Source of the DNA: an uncultured Trueperaceae bacterium
GTDB lineage: Bacteria; Deinococcota; Deinococci; Deinococcales; Trueperaceae
DNA: 64,000 bases
NCBI GenBank assembly: GCA_937873495.1
Contig: CALMXZ010000010.1
Location: 558,001-622,000 of the forward strand
Direction of reading: 5' to 3'
Shown here: piece after piece, positions 37,301 through 45,851 of the stretch
How the letters are laid out: the number at the start of each line of letters is the position of its first letter
Position numbering within the stretch: position 1 is the first letter of the stretch
Position numbers and translations under genes: made by a program
The notes under the pieces: model-generated
The model's database searches: none
The model's input: the letters and a program-made list of their open reading frames with translations, nothing else
What the model was told of the DNA's origin: nothing

Positions 37301-38907
37301 GCTTGCCCTGCCGGATCGGTCCGCGAACCGGACCGTACGGCCAGGATCAGCCCCGCCGCCACCACGATGCCGGCCAACGCGAGGAGCACGAGCGGTGCCA
37401 AGGCGCCGTAGCGGGTCCAGAACGTGAGGTCGTCGCGCGTGTCGAACGACACGGCCAGGGTGGTCGCCACCCCGCGCGGGACCTCGGCCGTCACGCGCCC
37501 CCACGGGTCGACGGCGGCCGTGACGCCGTCGTTGCCGGCGCGGAGCAGCCAACGCCTGGTCTCGATGGCACGCAGGCGGCCCATGTCGAAGTGCTGGCGT
37601 GCGCCCGTTCCGACCCCGAACCAGGCGTCGTTCGTACCGAGGACGAGCACGCCGGCGCCGCGCTCGACGAGCAGGCGCTGCACCTGGGGGAACACCGACT
37701 CGTAGCAGACGAAGGCGCCGAGCGGCCCGAGGGGGGACGGCAGGGGCTCGATGGTCTCACCCGGCGTAGTGCCGGCCAGCATGGGGAGCCCGAACGCCCT
37801 GAACACGGCCGCGTAGAGGCCGCTCAACGTGTCGATGAGCGGCCACCGCTCGCCGAAAGGCACGAGGTAGTGCTTGTCGTAATGCCCGAGTGCCGCGTCC
37901 GAACGCAGCGCGATGAGCGAGTTGTAGCTGCCGCTGCTCTCGTACACGCGTCCGCCCACGACGAAGGTGGCGCCTGGCGCGCTGTCCGTGATGGCCTTGC
38001 GCAGGCCGGTTGCGTCGCCGGTCGTCAGGTCGTAACCGATGACGGCGCCCTCCGGCCACACCACGAGGTCGAACGGGCCGGCGGCACCCGCGGTGAGCGA
38101 GGCGTCCTCCGTCAGGCGCAGGTGGATGCCGAGCTCCTGCGCCGCCGCGGCGGCGCGCGCGAACGGGTCGACGTTGCCTTGGACGAGCAGCGCCCGGTAA
38201 GGGGCCGCCGCCTCGGCGGCCAGGGTCGGAGCGCCGCGCCCGACGGCTGCGCCCCAGACGAACGCGCCCGCTACGAGCGCGGCGGCCAGGAGCGGGGCGG
38301 GGGCGGCCAGGAGCGCGGCCGTCGCGCCGCCGGGGAGGGATGCCTTGCGTGCGCGCCCCACCGCCCAAGGCCAGGCCAGGAGCGCGGAGGGCACGGTGAC
38401 GAGCAGGCTCAACCCGTACACGCCCCCGAACTCGGCGAGCTGCGCCACCGGCGTCTCGAGCCACGCGTAACCGAGGGTGCCCCATGGGAAGGCGAAGTAG
38501 CCCTGGGTGCGCGCCCACTCGACCAGCACCCAGGCGAGGGGGAGGAGGAGAAGGACGCGCGCCGCCCTGGCGCGCGGGGAAGAGGCCCCCCCGGCGAGCC
38601 CGGCCACGCGCCAGGCGCCCCACGTGGTCAGGCCCCAGAAGGTGGCCAGGATCAGGAGGAGGAACGGGTAGACGAACCAGAAGGCCGGGCCGAAGAGCAC
38701 GGCGAACGAGCGCGGCAGCCACAAGATGTAGAGGGCGAAGAACGGCAGGCCGAACGCCGCGCCGGTACGGAACGCCGCGCGCCCATCCTTGGCGCGCGCG
38801 ACGAGCGCGAAGACCGGAGCAACCGCGAAGGCGAACGGCCACCACCCCAGGGGCGGCAGGGCGAGCGTCAGGAGCAGGCCGCAGGCCGCGGCTAGCAGCA
38901 GCGGCAT
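37297..38907 (-). CDS. lnt: Apolipoprotein N-acyltransferase
   Basis: A 536-residue Lnt that adds the third acyl chain to lipoproteins in the inner membrane. The N-terminal half has six or more membrane spans. The periplasmic nitrilase domain carries the triad: Glu in VVWPEGAVIGYD, Lys in HYDKHYLVPFGERWP and the nucleophile Cys in CYESVFPQ. A final span lies near the C-terminus. Length is typical. It starts 6 nt after the M20 peptidase stop and is probably cotranscribed with it. Confidence 0.95.
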   Translation of the reverse strand: MPLLLAAACGLLLTLALPPLGWWPFAFAVAPVFALVARAKDGRAAFRTGAAFGLPFFALYILWLPRSFAVLFGPAFWFVYPFLLLILATFWGLTTWGAWRVAGLAGGASSPRARAARVLLLLPLAWVLVEWARTQGYFAFPWGTLGYAWLETPVAQLAEFGGVYGLSLLVTVPSALLAWPWAVGRARKASLPGGATAALLAAPAPLLAAALVAGAFVWGAAVGRGAPTLAAEAAAPYRALLVQGNVDPFARAAAAAQELGIHLRLTEDASLTAGAAGPFDLVVWPEGAVIGYDLTTGDATGLRKAITDSAPGATFVVGGRVYESSGSYNSLIALRSDAALGHYDKHYLVPFGERWPLIDTLSGLYAAVFRAFGLPMLAGTTPGETIEPLPSPLGPLGAFVCYESVFPQVQRLLVERGAGVLVLGTNDAWFGVGTGARQHFDMGRLRAIETRRWLLRAGNDGVTAAVDPWGRVTAEVPRGVATTLAVSFDTRDDLTFWTRYGALAPLVLLALAGIVVAAGLILAVRSGSRTDPAGQA

Positions 38908-38913
38908 GTCGGG

Positions 38914-40050
38914 TCAGTCTCTCGCGAGCAACCCCGTGAGAAGCGCGACGCGTTGCAGCGACTCGCGCACGCGGATGTGCTCATGGCGAGCGTGGGGGCC
39001 GCCCCCGACCGAGCCGAGGCCGTCCAGGGTCGGAACGCCCATGGCGGAGGTGAAGTTGCCGTCCGAACCGCCGCCAACGACGCCGCCGTCGAGCTCGAGG
39101 CTAAGCGCGTTCCCGACCGCCTGCGCGCGCTCGAACAGGGCCCTGTTGGCCGCCGTGAGCTCGAGGGGCGGACGGTTGAGGCCGCCTGTCACCGTGAGGG
39201 TCACGCGCGAGTCGCGCGGCGTGTAGTCGTGGATGGCGTTCGTAACGCGCTCCGCCTCGCTCGCCTTGAGCACGCGGAAGTCGACGAACGCCTCCGCCTC
39301 CTCCGCGATCACGTTGGTGGCGAAACCGGCCCGCGCCACGGTCACGTTGACGGTCGTGCCAGCCACGTCGTCGCTCAGGTCCTCGATGAACACGAGCATG
39401 TGCGCCAGTTCACGAAGCGCGCTCGCGCCGTCGGACGGGTTGTTGCCCGCGTGCGCGGACCGGCCGCGGAACTGGAGCCTGAAACCCCCGACGCCCTTGC
39501 GCCCGACCTTCAGGGCGCCGTCGTCGCGCCCCGGCTCCAGCACGAAGACCCGGTCGTGCGCCCGCGCCAGGCTCTCGATCAGCTCGCGCGAGGAGCGGGA
39601 GCCCGTCTCCTCGTCGCTCGTCAGGAGCAGGGTGACGTCGCCGGCCAACTCGAGGCCGAGCTCTGATACGAGCCTCAGCGCCGTGAGGGCGTTGGCGATG
39701 CCCGCTTTCATGTCCAGGGTGCCAGGGCCGGAGACCTTGTCGCCGGCGCGGGTGAACGGCATGGCGCCGAGGGTGCCGAGGGGCCAGACGGTGTCGTAGT
39801 GGCAGAGCAGGAGCGTCGTCTCGCCGCCCGCGCCGCGCGCGCGCCCTTCTAGGACGTCGCCGACTCCCTGGCGCGCGTGACGCTCGACCGTGAGGCCACT
39901 GGCGCGCATGTGATCGGCCAGGCGCGTGGCCAGCACGTCGCACGCGGCTTCGTCGTCGGTCGGGCTCTCGTGCGTGACGAGGTCGGCGAGCAGCTCCAGG
40001 TACTGGGCCTCGGCGGCGTAGGCGGCTTGCAGGATGGCGGACTCGCTCAT
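38914..40050 (-). CDS. M20-family metallopeptidase (glutamate carboxypeptidase-like)
   Basis: A 378-residue zinc exopeptidase of the M20A/CPG2 group. Zinc and catalytic residues are visible in order: HYDTVW (His and catalytic Asp), GPGTLDMK (bridging Asp), SDEETGS (catalytic and ligand Glu), VLEPGRDD (ligand Glu) and the late His in ARHEHIRV. The dimerisation domain with RSAHAGNNP lies between. There is no signal peptide, so it is cytoplasmic; the substrate is unknown. The ATG has TAACAT 7 nt upstream and no Shine-Dalgarno. Confidence 0.9.
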   Translation of the reverse strand: MSESAILQAAYAAEAQYLELLADLVTHESPTDDEAACDVLATRLADHMRASGLTVERHARQGVGDVLEGRARGAGGETTLLLCHYDTVWPLGTLGAMPFTRAGDKVSGPGTLDMKAGIANALTALRLVSELGLELAGDVTLLLTSDEETGSRSSRELIESLARAHDRVFVLEPGRDDGALKVGRKGVGGFRLQFRGRSAHAGNNPSDGASALRELAHMLVFIEDLSDDVAGTTVNVTVARAGFATNVIAEEAEAFVDFRVLKASEAERVTNAIHDYTPRDSRVTLTVTGGLNRPPLELTAANRALFERAQAVGNALSLELDGGVVGGGSDGNFTSAMGVPTLDGLGSVGGGPHARHEHIRVRESLQRVALLTGLLARD

Positions 40051-40057
40051 GGCGCCG

Positions 40058-40063
40058 ATGTTA
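40058..40063 (-). promoter_or_regulatory. Leaderless -10 of the M20 peptidase gene
   Basis: TAACAT on the minus strand, 7 nt before the ATG at 40050. It falls just before the stop of the RG-rich protein gene, giving an internal promoter. Confidence 0.45.
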
Positions 40064-40071
40064 CCCCCCGG

Positions 40072-40656
40072 CTACGCCCCGTGGGCGCCTCCTTGGCCGC
40101 CGCCCTGACCGCCCGTTTGGCCGCCGCCCTGGCCACCACCTTGGTTACCGCCGCCGCGCCGCCCGCGCCGGTTGCCTCGCCTGGGCCTCTGATCCGGCTC
40201 GGCGCCGCGCCGGTCCTCGCCCCGCGCGCTCGGCCGGTCATCCCCCTGGCTGAAGCCTTGGCCTTCGGACCGGCCTGCGTTCTGGGAGGCTTGGGGGCGC
40301 CGCCTGCCGCCGTCGCCGCCCTGGCCCCGCGGCGGCACCACGGACGGACGCAGCATGCGCTCTTGCCACAGGCCCTCCGCGAGCTGCCTCACGGTAGGTT
40401 CGAACGTAGTGCGAGCGTAGCTGTAGCCGAGGCGCAGGTCGCTGTCGGCCCTCAGCGGGTCGGCCTCGCGGCCGAGCTGGTAGCGGGAGAGGTAGACCTG
40501 CGCGAGCAGGACATCGCGCATGCGTTGCGGTTTGACGGCGTGGAGGTCCTTGAGCGCGTCCTCGAACGCGACCATGGCGCCGCGCGAGTCGCCCCGCTCG
40601 CCCAACGCCTTGCCGCGCTTGAAGTGCTTGGCGGCGTTGTAGAGGAGCTCGCGCAT
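40072..40656 (-). CDS. Helical-repeat protein with RG/Gly-Gln-rich tail
   Basis: A 194-residue protein. Residues 1-105 are helical and TPR-like (YNAAKHFKRGKALGERGD, GAMVAFEDALKDL, then LRLGYSYARTTFEPTVRQLAEGL). Residues from about 110 are disordered and basic (RGQGGDGGRRR, RRGNRRGRRGGGNQ), ending in a run of GGGQ/GGQ repeats. RG-rich tails often bind RNA, but no enzyme motif is visible and I do not recognise the family. The ATG at 40656 has TATGAT 6 nt upstream. The GGDEF gene ends 7 nt before it on the same strand. Confidence 0.7.
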   Translation of the reverse strand: MRELLYNAAKHFKRGKALGERGDSRGAMVAFEDALKDLHAVKPQRMRDVLLAQVYLSRYQLGREADPLRADSDLRLGYSYARTTFEPTVRQLAEGLWQERMLRPSVVPPRGQGGDGGRRRPQASQNAGRSEGQGFSQGDDRPSARGEDRRGAEPDQRPRRGNRRGRRGGGNQGGGQGGGQTGGQGGGQGGAHGA

Positions 40657-40662
40657 GAGGGC

Positions 40663-40668
40663 ATCATA
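40663..40668 (-). promoter_or_regulatory. Leaderless -10 of the RG-rich protein gene
   Basis: TATGAT on the minus strand, 6 nt before the ATG at 40656. It overlaps the stop-codon region of the GGDEF gene. Confidence 0.5.
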
Positions 40669-42334
40669 AGGTGCCGGCGAGCACGACGCGGTTGCGCCCT
40701 TCGCGCTTGGCCGCCAGCAGCGCCGCGTCGGCGGCCTCGATCAGGTACTCGAGCTCCTCCTCGGCCACCGGCGGCCCGGCGCTCCCCGCGATCCCGACGG
40801 ACACGGCGAGCGGCCAGGCGACAGGCTTGAGGAGCGCCGCGCCGAGCTCATGCCTGACGCGCCTGATGACCTCGGCGGCCTGCTCCGTGTCCGTGCCGGG
40901 CAGCACGACGACGAACTCCTCGCCGCCCCACCGCACGGCCTGGTCGCTAGGGCGCAGCTGGGCGCGCAGCACCCCGGCGAGCGCCCTGAGGACGTCGTCG
41001 CCGACGCCGTGGCCGTACACGTCGTTGACGCGCTTGAAGTGGTCGATGTCGAGCATCGCCACGCTGATGGGCTTGCCGTCCGCCTTGGCCTGTCCGACCA
41101 ACAGCCCGGCCCGCGCCTCGAGGCCGCGCCGGTTGAGCAGTTCGGTGAGCGGGTCGGTGAAGGCGGCCGCCGCCCACCTATCGCGGTCGCCGAGGAGGAG
41201 CAGGCGCGAGGCGAGGATGGGCGCGCACGTGTCCAGCACGGAGGAGCGGTGCGGTTTGCCGGTCAGGTAGAGGCGTCCGATCTCGGCGCCGTCGGCCACC
41301 AGCGGGTACTGGTAGCCGCCGAACGTGCCGGCCCCGCCGTGCTGGTGGAGCTCGATGCCATGGGCGTTCGGCACGAGCCTCACGGTGTCGCCAAGGATGT
41401 GCTCGAGGGCGGTGCCGTGCGGGTGAACGGCGACCACCGGGTTCAACAGGCGTGTCCACGCTCGCAGCTCGCGCTCGGCGGCCAACTGATTCGTGCGGCT
41501 CGTCGCGAGGACCAGGAGGACGACGGCCAGCTGCACGTACGTGAGGAGCGTGACGATGACGAGGGCGTACGGATCCTGCAGCATGCCCAGCTTGAACAGG
41601 ACGAGCAGGAGGGCGGCGCTCACGAGCTGCAGGCTCGTCACGGCCACGGCTATCGGCAGGTAGTCCGTGTGCTGGTCGTCGAGCTCGAGCTGCACGCCCA
41701 GCGCCAGCGTCGCGTACGAGAGCAGCCAGAGGAACTGCGCCCCGGTGTCGCTCGTCGGTCCGGCGAGCCACGCGAACGAACCGGCGCCGAGGGCGCGCAG
41801 GTAGAACGACAGCGCGACGAGCACGCGGCCCTCGGACGCCCCGCCCACCATGGTCCCGCCGAGCAGCGGCAGGGACGCGAGCACGAGCACGGTCTCGAAC
41901 ACCGGGAAGCCGAGCGCGAGGCTCGAGGGCACGTCGAGGAGCAGCAGCCAGATGAGGAGCCCGACGGCCGGGACCGCCGCCAGCAGGAGCGATGGCGGCA
42001 GGCGCTTGCCGGGGATGAGCAGCAGCGCGGCGAACCACCCGACCAGGCCGAGGTAGTACGTGACGTCGGTGAGCGCGGGCAGGTAGACGCCACCCAGGCG
42101 TTGGAAGGCCCAGGCGATCTCCTCGACCGCCCAGAGGCAGGCCGCGATGGTGGCGATGCGCCAGGGGAGGGTCCTGGCCGGCCTCCACAGCATGAGGGCT
42201 GCGACGAAGACGGCGGAGACCGCCAGCGCCGCCTTCAGGTACGCTCCGCCCGCCGCCGCCACGGCGATCAGCGCCACTGCTACCGCGAGCGTCAGGCGCG
42301 TGCGCGAGTTGAGGGTGTCCGCGATCACTCCCAT
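40664..42334 (-). CDS. Membrane diguanylate cyclase (GGDEF)
   Basis: A 556-residue protein with about eight membrane spans in residues 10-300, a linker, and a C-terminal GGDEF domain. The active-site loop is WGGEEFVVVLPG (about 470) with RPSD exactly five residues upstream, the inhibitory I-site, so it is predicted to make c-di-GMP and to be product-inhibited. The region between (about 330-400) may be a degenerate GAF-like sensor. The start ATG at 42334 lies inside the SpoU gene end; GTG at 42328 (GTGA overlap) is equally plausible. Confidence 0.9.
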   Translation of the reverse strand: MGVIADTLNSRTRLTLAVAVALIAVAAAGGAYLKAALAVSAVFVAALMLWRPARTLPWRIATIAACLWAVEEIAWAFQRLGGVYLPALTDVTYYLGLVGWFAALLLIPGKRLPPSLLLAAVPAVGLLIWLLLLDVPSSLALGFPVFETVLVLASLPLLGGTMVGGASEGRVLVALSFYLRALGAGSFAWLAGPTSDTGAQFLWLLSYATLALGVQLELDDQHTDYLPIAVAVTSLQLVSAALLLVLFKLGMLQDPYALVIVTLLTYVQLAVVLLVLATSRTNQLAAERELRAWTRLLNPVVAVHPHGTALEHILGDTVRLVPNAHGIELHQHGGAGTFGGYQYPLVADGAEIGRLYLTGKPHRSSVLDTCAPILASRLLLLGDRDRWAAAAFTDPLTELLNRRGLEARAGLLVGQAKADGKPISVAMLDIDHFKRVNDVYGHGVGDDVLRALAGVLRAQLRPSDQAVRWGGEEFVVVLPGTDTEQAAEVIRRVRHELGAALLKPVAWPLAVSVGIAGSAGPPVAEEELEYLIEAADAALLAAKREGRNRVVLAGTL

Positions 42335-43119
42335 GCGGCCTCGTACGCGTCGTTCGTTCGTCCCTTGCCCCGGCCGGCCGCGTACGCCGCCAGCGAGACG
42401 GCGACCGCCAGGTTGAGCGATTCGACGAGCGGTCGCGAAGCGATCCTGACGCTCAGGCCGGGCGGTGGCTCGTCCGGAGCCCCCGCGCCGGGCCACTCCG
42501 GACCGAACCAGAGCGCGAACGGCGAGCGGAACTCCACGCTCCCGAGCTCCGCGTCACCTGAAGCGCTGAACGAGTACACCCGGTGGTTAGGGTGGGCGGC
42601 CAGGTAGTCGGCGGGGCGCGCCAGCGCCTGACAGCGCATGGCGAAGCGCATGCCGACCGACGCGCGCAGCACGTGCGGGCTCCAGGCGTCCACCTTGGGC
42701 GCGACCATGACCACGTCGTCGATGCCGAACGCCGCCAGGCTCCGCAGCGCGCTGCCGACGTTGCCTGCCTGGCCGGCCGCCACGAGCACGGCGTGATCGC
42801 GCTCCGGCAGCACCGCGTCGAGCGCCTTGCTTACCACCGCCAGGCACCTGACCTGGTCGTGGCGCCTGAGGCGAGCCACGCCGGCGTCGTCGCGCTCGCA
42901 CGGCACGCCGGCGCGTTCGGCGGAGCGCTCCAGCTCGCGGCGCCAGTGCGGCTCGAGCGCGCCGTGGACGAGCACGGCGCGCACGTCCGCGGGGCGGTGT
43001 TTGAGCGCCTCGAGGGCCGTGAAGTGGCCGAAGGCGTACGTGTACGGCAGCCCGGCCTTGTACGGCTCGAGCCCGTGGCCGACCGGCGGGCGGCTGGCGG
43101 CGAGGGGGCCGTGCCTCAT
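42325..43119 (-). CDS. TrmH/SpoU-family RNA 2'-O-methyltransferase
   Basis: A 264-residue SPOUT methyltransferase. The N-terminal substrate-binding domain (about 25-100) precedes the knotted catalytic domain with motif 1 (AGNVGSALRSLAAFG), motif 2 (LWFGPEWPG) and motif 3 (VRI-ASRPLVESLNLAVAVSLAAY). It methylates a ribose in rRNA or tRNA; which one is not clear. The first ATG overlaps the stop of the upstream gene as ATGA. Confidence 0.88.
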   Translation of the reverse strand: MRHGPLAASRPPVGHGLEPYKAGLPYTYAFGHFTALEALKHRPADVRAVLVHGALEPHWRRELERSAERAGVPCERDDAGVARLRRHDQVRCLAVVSKALDAVLPERDHAVLVAAGQAGNVGSALRSLAAFGIDDVVMVAPKVDAWSPHVLRASVGMRFAMRCQALARPADYLAAHPNHRVYSFSASGDAELGSVEFRSPFALWFGPEWPGAGAPDEPPPGLSVRIASRPLVESLNLAVAVSLAAYAAGRGKGRTNDAYEAAWE

Positions 43120-44204
43120 CGCGCGTCCGCGCCGCCTTCGCCGTGCCGGTCCTCGGCGCGCTGCGCCGGCTCCGCCGCTCCGAACGGTGCGCCGATGCCG
43201 GCGGTGGCCGCTTCGACCGCCTCGGCCGGGGCGTAGTCGAGAGCGAGCACCCCGCGATACGAGCGCAGCGCCGCCTGGCGGTCGCCGACGAGGTCGTAGA
43301 CCTGGCCGATGCGCGCGAGGAGGAAGCCGGGCAGGTAGTAGGGCTGCGCGAAGTCCGAGCGCAGCGCGAGTTCTAGCACGGCGAGCGCGTCGCCCGTCTC
43401 GCCGTGCTCCAGGATCAGGTTCGCCTCGTGGTAGCGGGCCTCGGGCGCGTCCACTGCCCGCAAGGCCCCCAGGAGCGCTTCCGGGTCGTTGGTGTCGCCT
43501 CGCATCGCCACGTCGAGCAGGGAGCGCGTGCGCTCCTCGTCGCCCGATTCGGCGGTCAGGGTGGTGTCCGGGTACTCGAGGCGCGGTGGGGCCGTCAGGG
43601 TCGCCAGCGCCCTGCGCAGCTCCGGCAGGTCGTCAACGCCCGCCAGGAGGGCGACGCGGCGGTAGGGGAGGGCCGCGACGCGCTCGGCCACGACGACCGA
43701 GCGGGCGGCGAGCCAGCCGGTGCCAGGACCCTCGCCGAACTCGGCGGCGCGGTTCGCCTGGTGGGCGTCGATGGCAGGCAGGAGCTCCGCGAGGATGCGG
43801 TTCAGGTCGAGCGGCGCGCGCAGCAGCTCCTCGAGCGGCGCTTGCATGCCTCGCACGCGCCTAACGCGCTGGGCTCCCGCCTCGAAGCGCTCGAGGTAGG
43901 CGACGAAATCGCGCTCGTCGTCGGCCTCTCCAGGTTCGCCCGGCAGGCCGGGGAAGCTGCCGACGGTGTGGACGGGCACGCCGCGCCGCACGGCCCACGG
44001 CACCACGCTCAGGGGGAGGGCCACCTCGTGGGTGCCTTGCCAGCCCGGATCGGCGAGCGCGCCAGGCGGGAGGGCGGCGACGGCCAGCGCCTCGACGCCG
44101 GCCGCCTTCACGACCTCCCTCACCCTCACGGCGTTGTAGCGCGGGAAGCGGGTGTGGAACGGGCCGACCAGGGGGACGAGGACGACCTCGGAAGGTCGGT
44201 TCAT
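43116..44204 (-). CDS. Unknown protein with TPR-like C-terminus
   Basis: A 362-residue soluble protein I cannot place with confidence. Residues 1-200 hold an alpha/beta region ending in RSVVVAERVAALPYRRVALLAGVDDLPELRRAL. That stretch faintly resembles the R-N...GxxH-L end of TraB/ChaN-like proteins, but with Asp where their His would be. Residues 230-330 look like tetratricopeptide helices (LLDVAMRGD, ALAVLELALRSD, ALRSYRGVLALDYAPA). The tail is charged. The ATG at 44204 is chosen because TACCAT lies 6 nt upstream; GTG at 44210 is in frame. It is translationally coupled to the SpoU gene. Confidence 0.65.
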   Translation of the reverse strand: MNRPSEVVLVPLVGPFHTRFPRYNAVRVREVVKAAGVEALAVAALPPGALADPGWQGTHEVALPLSVVPWAVRRGVPVHTVGSFPGLPGEPGEADDERDFVAYLERFEAGAQRVRRVRGMQAPLEELLRAPLDLNRILAELLPAIDAHQANRAAEFGEGPGTGWLAARSVVVAERVAALPYRRVALLAGVDDLPELRRALATLTAPPRLEYPDTTLTAESGDEERTRSLLDVAMRGDTNDPEALLGALRAVDAPEARYHEANLILEHGETGDALAVLELALRSDFAQPYYLPGFLLARIGQVYDLVGDRQAALRSYRGVLALDYAPAEAVEAATAGIGAPFGAAEPAQRAEDRHGEGGADAR

Positions 44205-44210
44205 GGCCAC

Positions 44211-44216
44211 ATGGTA
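44211..44216 (-). promoter_or_regulatory. Leaderless -10 of the TPR-like gene
   Basis: TACCAT on the minus strand, 6 nt before the ATG at 44204. It sits back-to-back with the plus-strand hexamer at 44246. Confidence 0.45.
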
Positions 44217-44245
44217 CGTTTTCGCGTTGGTCGGAGGCGGCGGGG

Positions 44246-44251
44246 TAAGGT
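44246..44251 (+). promoter_or_regulatory. Leaderless -10 of the leader ORF at 44258
   Basis: TAAGGT, 6 nt before the GTG of a 31-codon ORF that runs up to the membrane-protein gene. Confidence 0.4.
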
Positions 44252-44257
44252 GACGGG

Positions 44258-44353
44258 GTGATCGCCATCGCGGCCAACGACCCCTTGGACGGTCCTTATG
44301 TACCGGACCGTATAGACAATCGTCTTGCCGGCGCGGCCCAATGGACGGCGTAG
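44258..44353 (+). CDS. Leader ORF directly upstream of a membrane-protein gene
   Basis: A 31-codon ORF (beginning MIAIAANDPLDGPY) with a leaderless-type start. Its TAG stop is immediately followed, in the same frame, by the ATG of the membrane protein at 44354. Its second half overlaps a duplicated copy of the downstream gene's start, read in another frame. It may be a coupling leader. Less likely, it is an N-terminal extension of the membrane protein interrupted by an amber codon. Confidence 0.45.
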   Translation: MIAIAANDPLDGPYVPDRIDNRLAGAAQWTA

Positions 44354-44390
44354 ATGTACCGGACCGATAGACAACCTGCTTGGCAGCGCG
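44282..44390 (+). repeat. Direct duplication of a gene-start region
   Basis: Two imperfect copies of about 53 bases, offset by 56, both containing ATGTACCGGACCG (44298 and 44354). The first copy reads ATG TAC CGG ACC GTA and then a TAG stop. The second is the functional start of the membrane-protein gene. Confidence 0.75.
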
Positions 44391-45796
44391 ACCTCGCCTG
44401 GGCGAGCGCCGTTCTCCTCGCCGTGTCGGTGGCCGTCGGCGCAGCCCTGTTCAGCTTGGCGCGCTCCAGCGGCCCGCAGACTGGCGTCGGCTTCATCGAG
44501 AGCGTCGTGCGCCTCACGCTGAGGCCCGGCGACGGCGGCGCGGCCGTCGGCGTAACTACGCTCACCGAGTACCGCGCGGGCGAGCGGCTCCGGCTCCTGC
44601 CCGGGCTCGACGTGTACGCGGACGCCACCGAGATCCCCGAGTTCACCGCCGAGGCGGCCGTCAACCGCGGCGCCGGCGTGCTGAGCGACGACTTCGTCAA
44701 GGGTGGCGCCGGCGCCGTCCTCGCCTCGGTCACCGACCCGGCGCTGAGCGCCCAGCTCGAGCTGGCGTTGAACGGGCCGATCGCCGCGCTCGTGAACGCC
44801 GACCTGAGCCGCGAGCTGCTCGGCGCGGGCCTCGACGATGGCACACGGTTGGCCGACTGGCCCGCCCAGGCCGCCGCCAACCCCGGCGACCGGGTCCAGC
44901 CCATCGTCGGCGTGTTCGTCACCTTCCCGCCGCGCGAGCTTCAGGGCGCGACCAACCGCGAGATCGGCGCCGTCGTCGTGGCGGCCCTGGCCGACGAGGT
45001 GATGCAGGGCGGCCTGCCCCAGGCGCTCGGCGTGGTGACGAACGACAACCTCCGGGCCCGCCTCACGCGGGCGGTCGACACGAACTTCAGGGCGCAGGCG
45101 CACGAGCTCTTCTCCGCGGTGCTCGCGGGCTACGCCCCCGAGATGGCCACGCGCCTCTCGGAGGCCGGCAGCGTGCTGGCCGGCGCCGCCGGCGTCGAGT
45201 CGGGCAGCCTCAGCGGGCTGCTGCCTGCTTCCGCGCTGGCCGGCCTCACCCCCGCGCAGGCGGACGCTCGGATCGTCGAGGCCCTGGCGGAGCGGGCGTA
45301 CTCGGGCGGCACGGCCGCCGCGGCCCAGCAGCTCACGAACGCCGGTCAGGCCCAACGCCTGCGGCGGGTCGCGCCGCTCGTAGACGCCTTCGGCTTGGCC
45401 GCGCACCGCCGCTACCTCGCGTACACGTACCTCGCCGGCGCGGTGATCCTGCTCCTTATCGTGGCCTTGGTCGCTTTCTCGCGCGCGCTGCAGCGCCTCG
45501 TCAACCCCGGTCTCGCCATCATGCTTGGCGCGGCGCCCCTCGCCTACACCCTCGACCGGGTGCGCGCCTGGGTGACGCCGAACCCCGTACTGCCCCCCGG
45601 CGCCGGCGCAGAGGGCGTTCCCGCCACGCTTACCGGCCTGACGGCTTACGCCCTGGCGGCGCTCCCGCCCGAGGCCGTTTCCGGCCCGCTCCGGTACCAC
45701 GTCGTCCTGCTGCTGGTCGGGGCGGCGCTCGTCGTGCTTGCGCTCCTGCTCTGGCTCCTGCGCGGCCTGCGGCCGCGGCGGCGGGGCTACCGCTAG
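44354..45796 (+). CDS. Hypothetical membrane protein with large external domain
   Basis: A 480-residue protein of unknown family. It has one N-terminal span (about 14-36), a roughly 315-residue Ala/Leu-rich helical domain predicted outside the membrane, and then spans at about 355-377, 388-402 and 448-472, ending in a basic cytoplasmic tail (RGLRPRRRGYR). No catalytic motif or Cys is evident. The start ATG abuts the stop of a leader ORF and has only a weak GGACGG as ribosome site. Neighbours give no functional hint. Confidence 0.7.
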   Translation: MYRTDRQPAWQRDLAWASAVLLAVSVAVGAALFSLARSSGPQTGVGFIESVVRLTLRPGDGGAAVGVTTLTEYRAGERLRLLPGLDVYADATEIPEFTAEAAVNRGAGVLSDDFVKGGAGAVLASVTDPALSAQLELALNGPIAALVNADLSRELLGAGLDDGTRLADWPAQAAANPGDRVQPIVGVFVTFPPRELQGATNREIGAVVVAALADEVMQGGLPQALGVVTNDNLRARLTRAVDTNFRAQAHELFSAVLAGYAPEMATRLSEAGSVLAGAAGVESGSLSGLLPASALAGLTPAQADARIVEALAERAYSGGTAAAAQQLTNAGQAQRLRRVAPLVDAFGLAAHRRYLAYTYLAGAVILLLIVALVAFSRALQRLVNPGLAIMLGAAPLAYTLDRVRAWVTPNPVLPPGAGAEGVPATLTGLTAYALAALPPEAVSGPLRYHVVLLLVGAALVVLALLLWLLRGLRPRRRGYR

Positions 45797-45851
45797 CCGT
45801 ACCGCTCGACCCTGGTCGCCTGGCCCGTACGCTCGGTCGAACCTCGAACGC

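Noticed and set aside
40080-40160. GC-rich short repeats resembling a tandem array
   Set aside because: They are the coding repeats for the GGGQ tail of the RG-rich protein, not an independent element.
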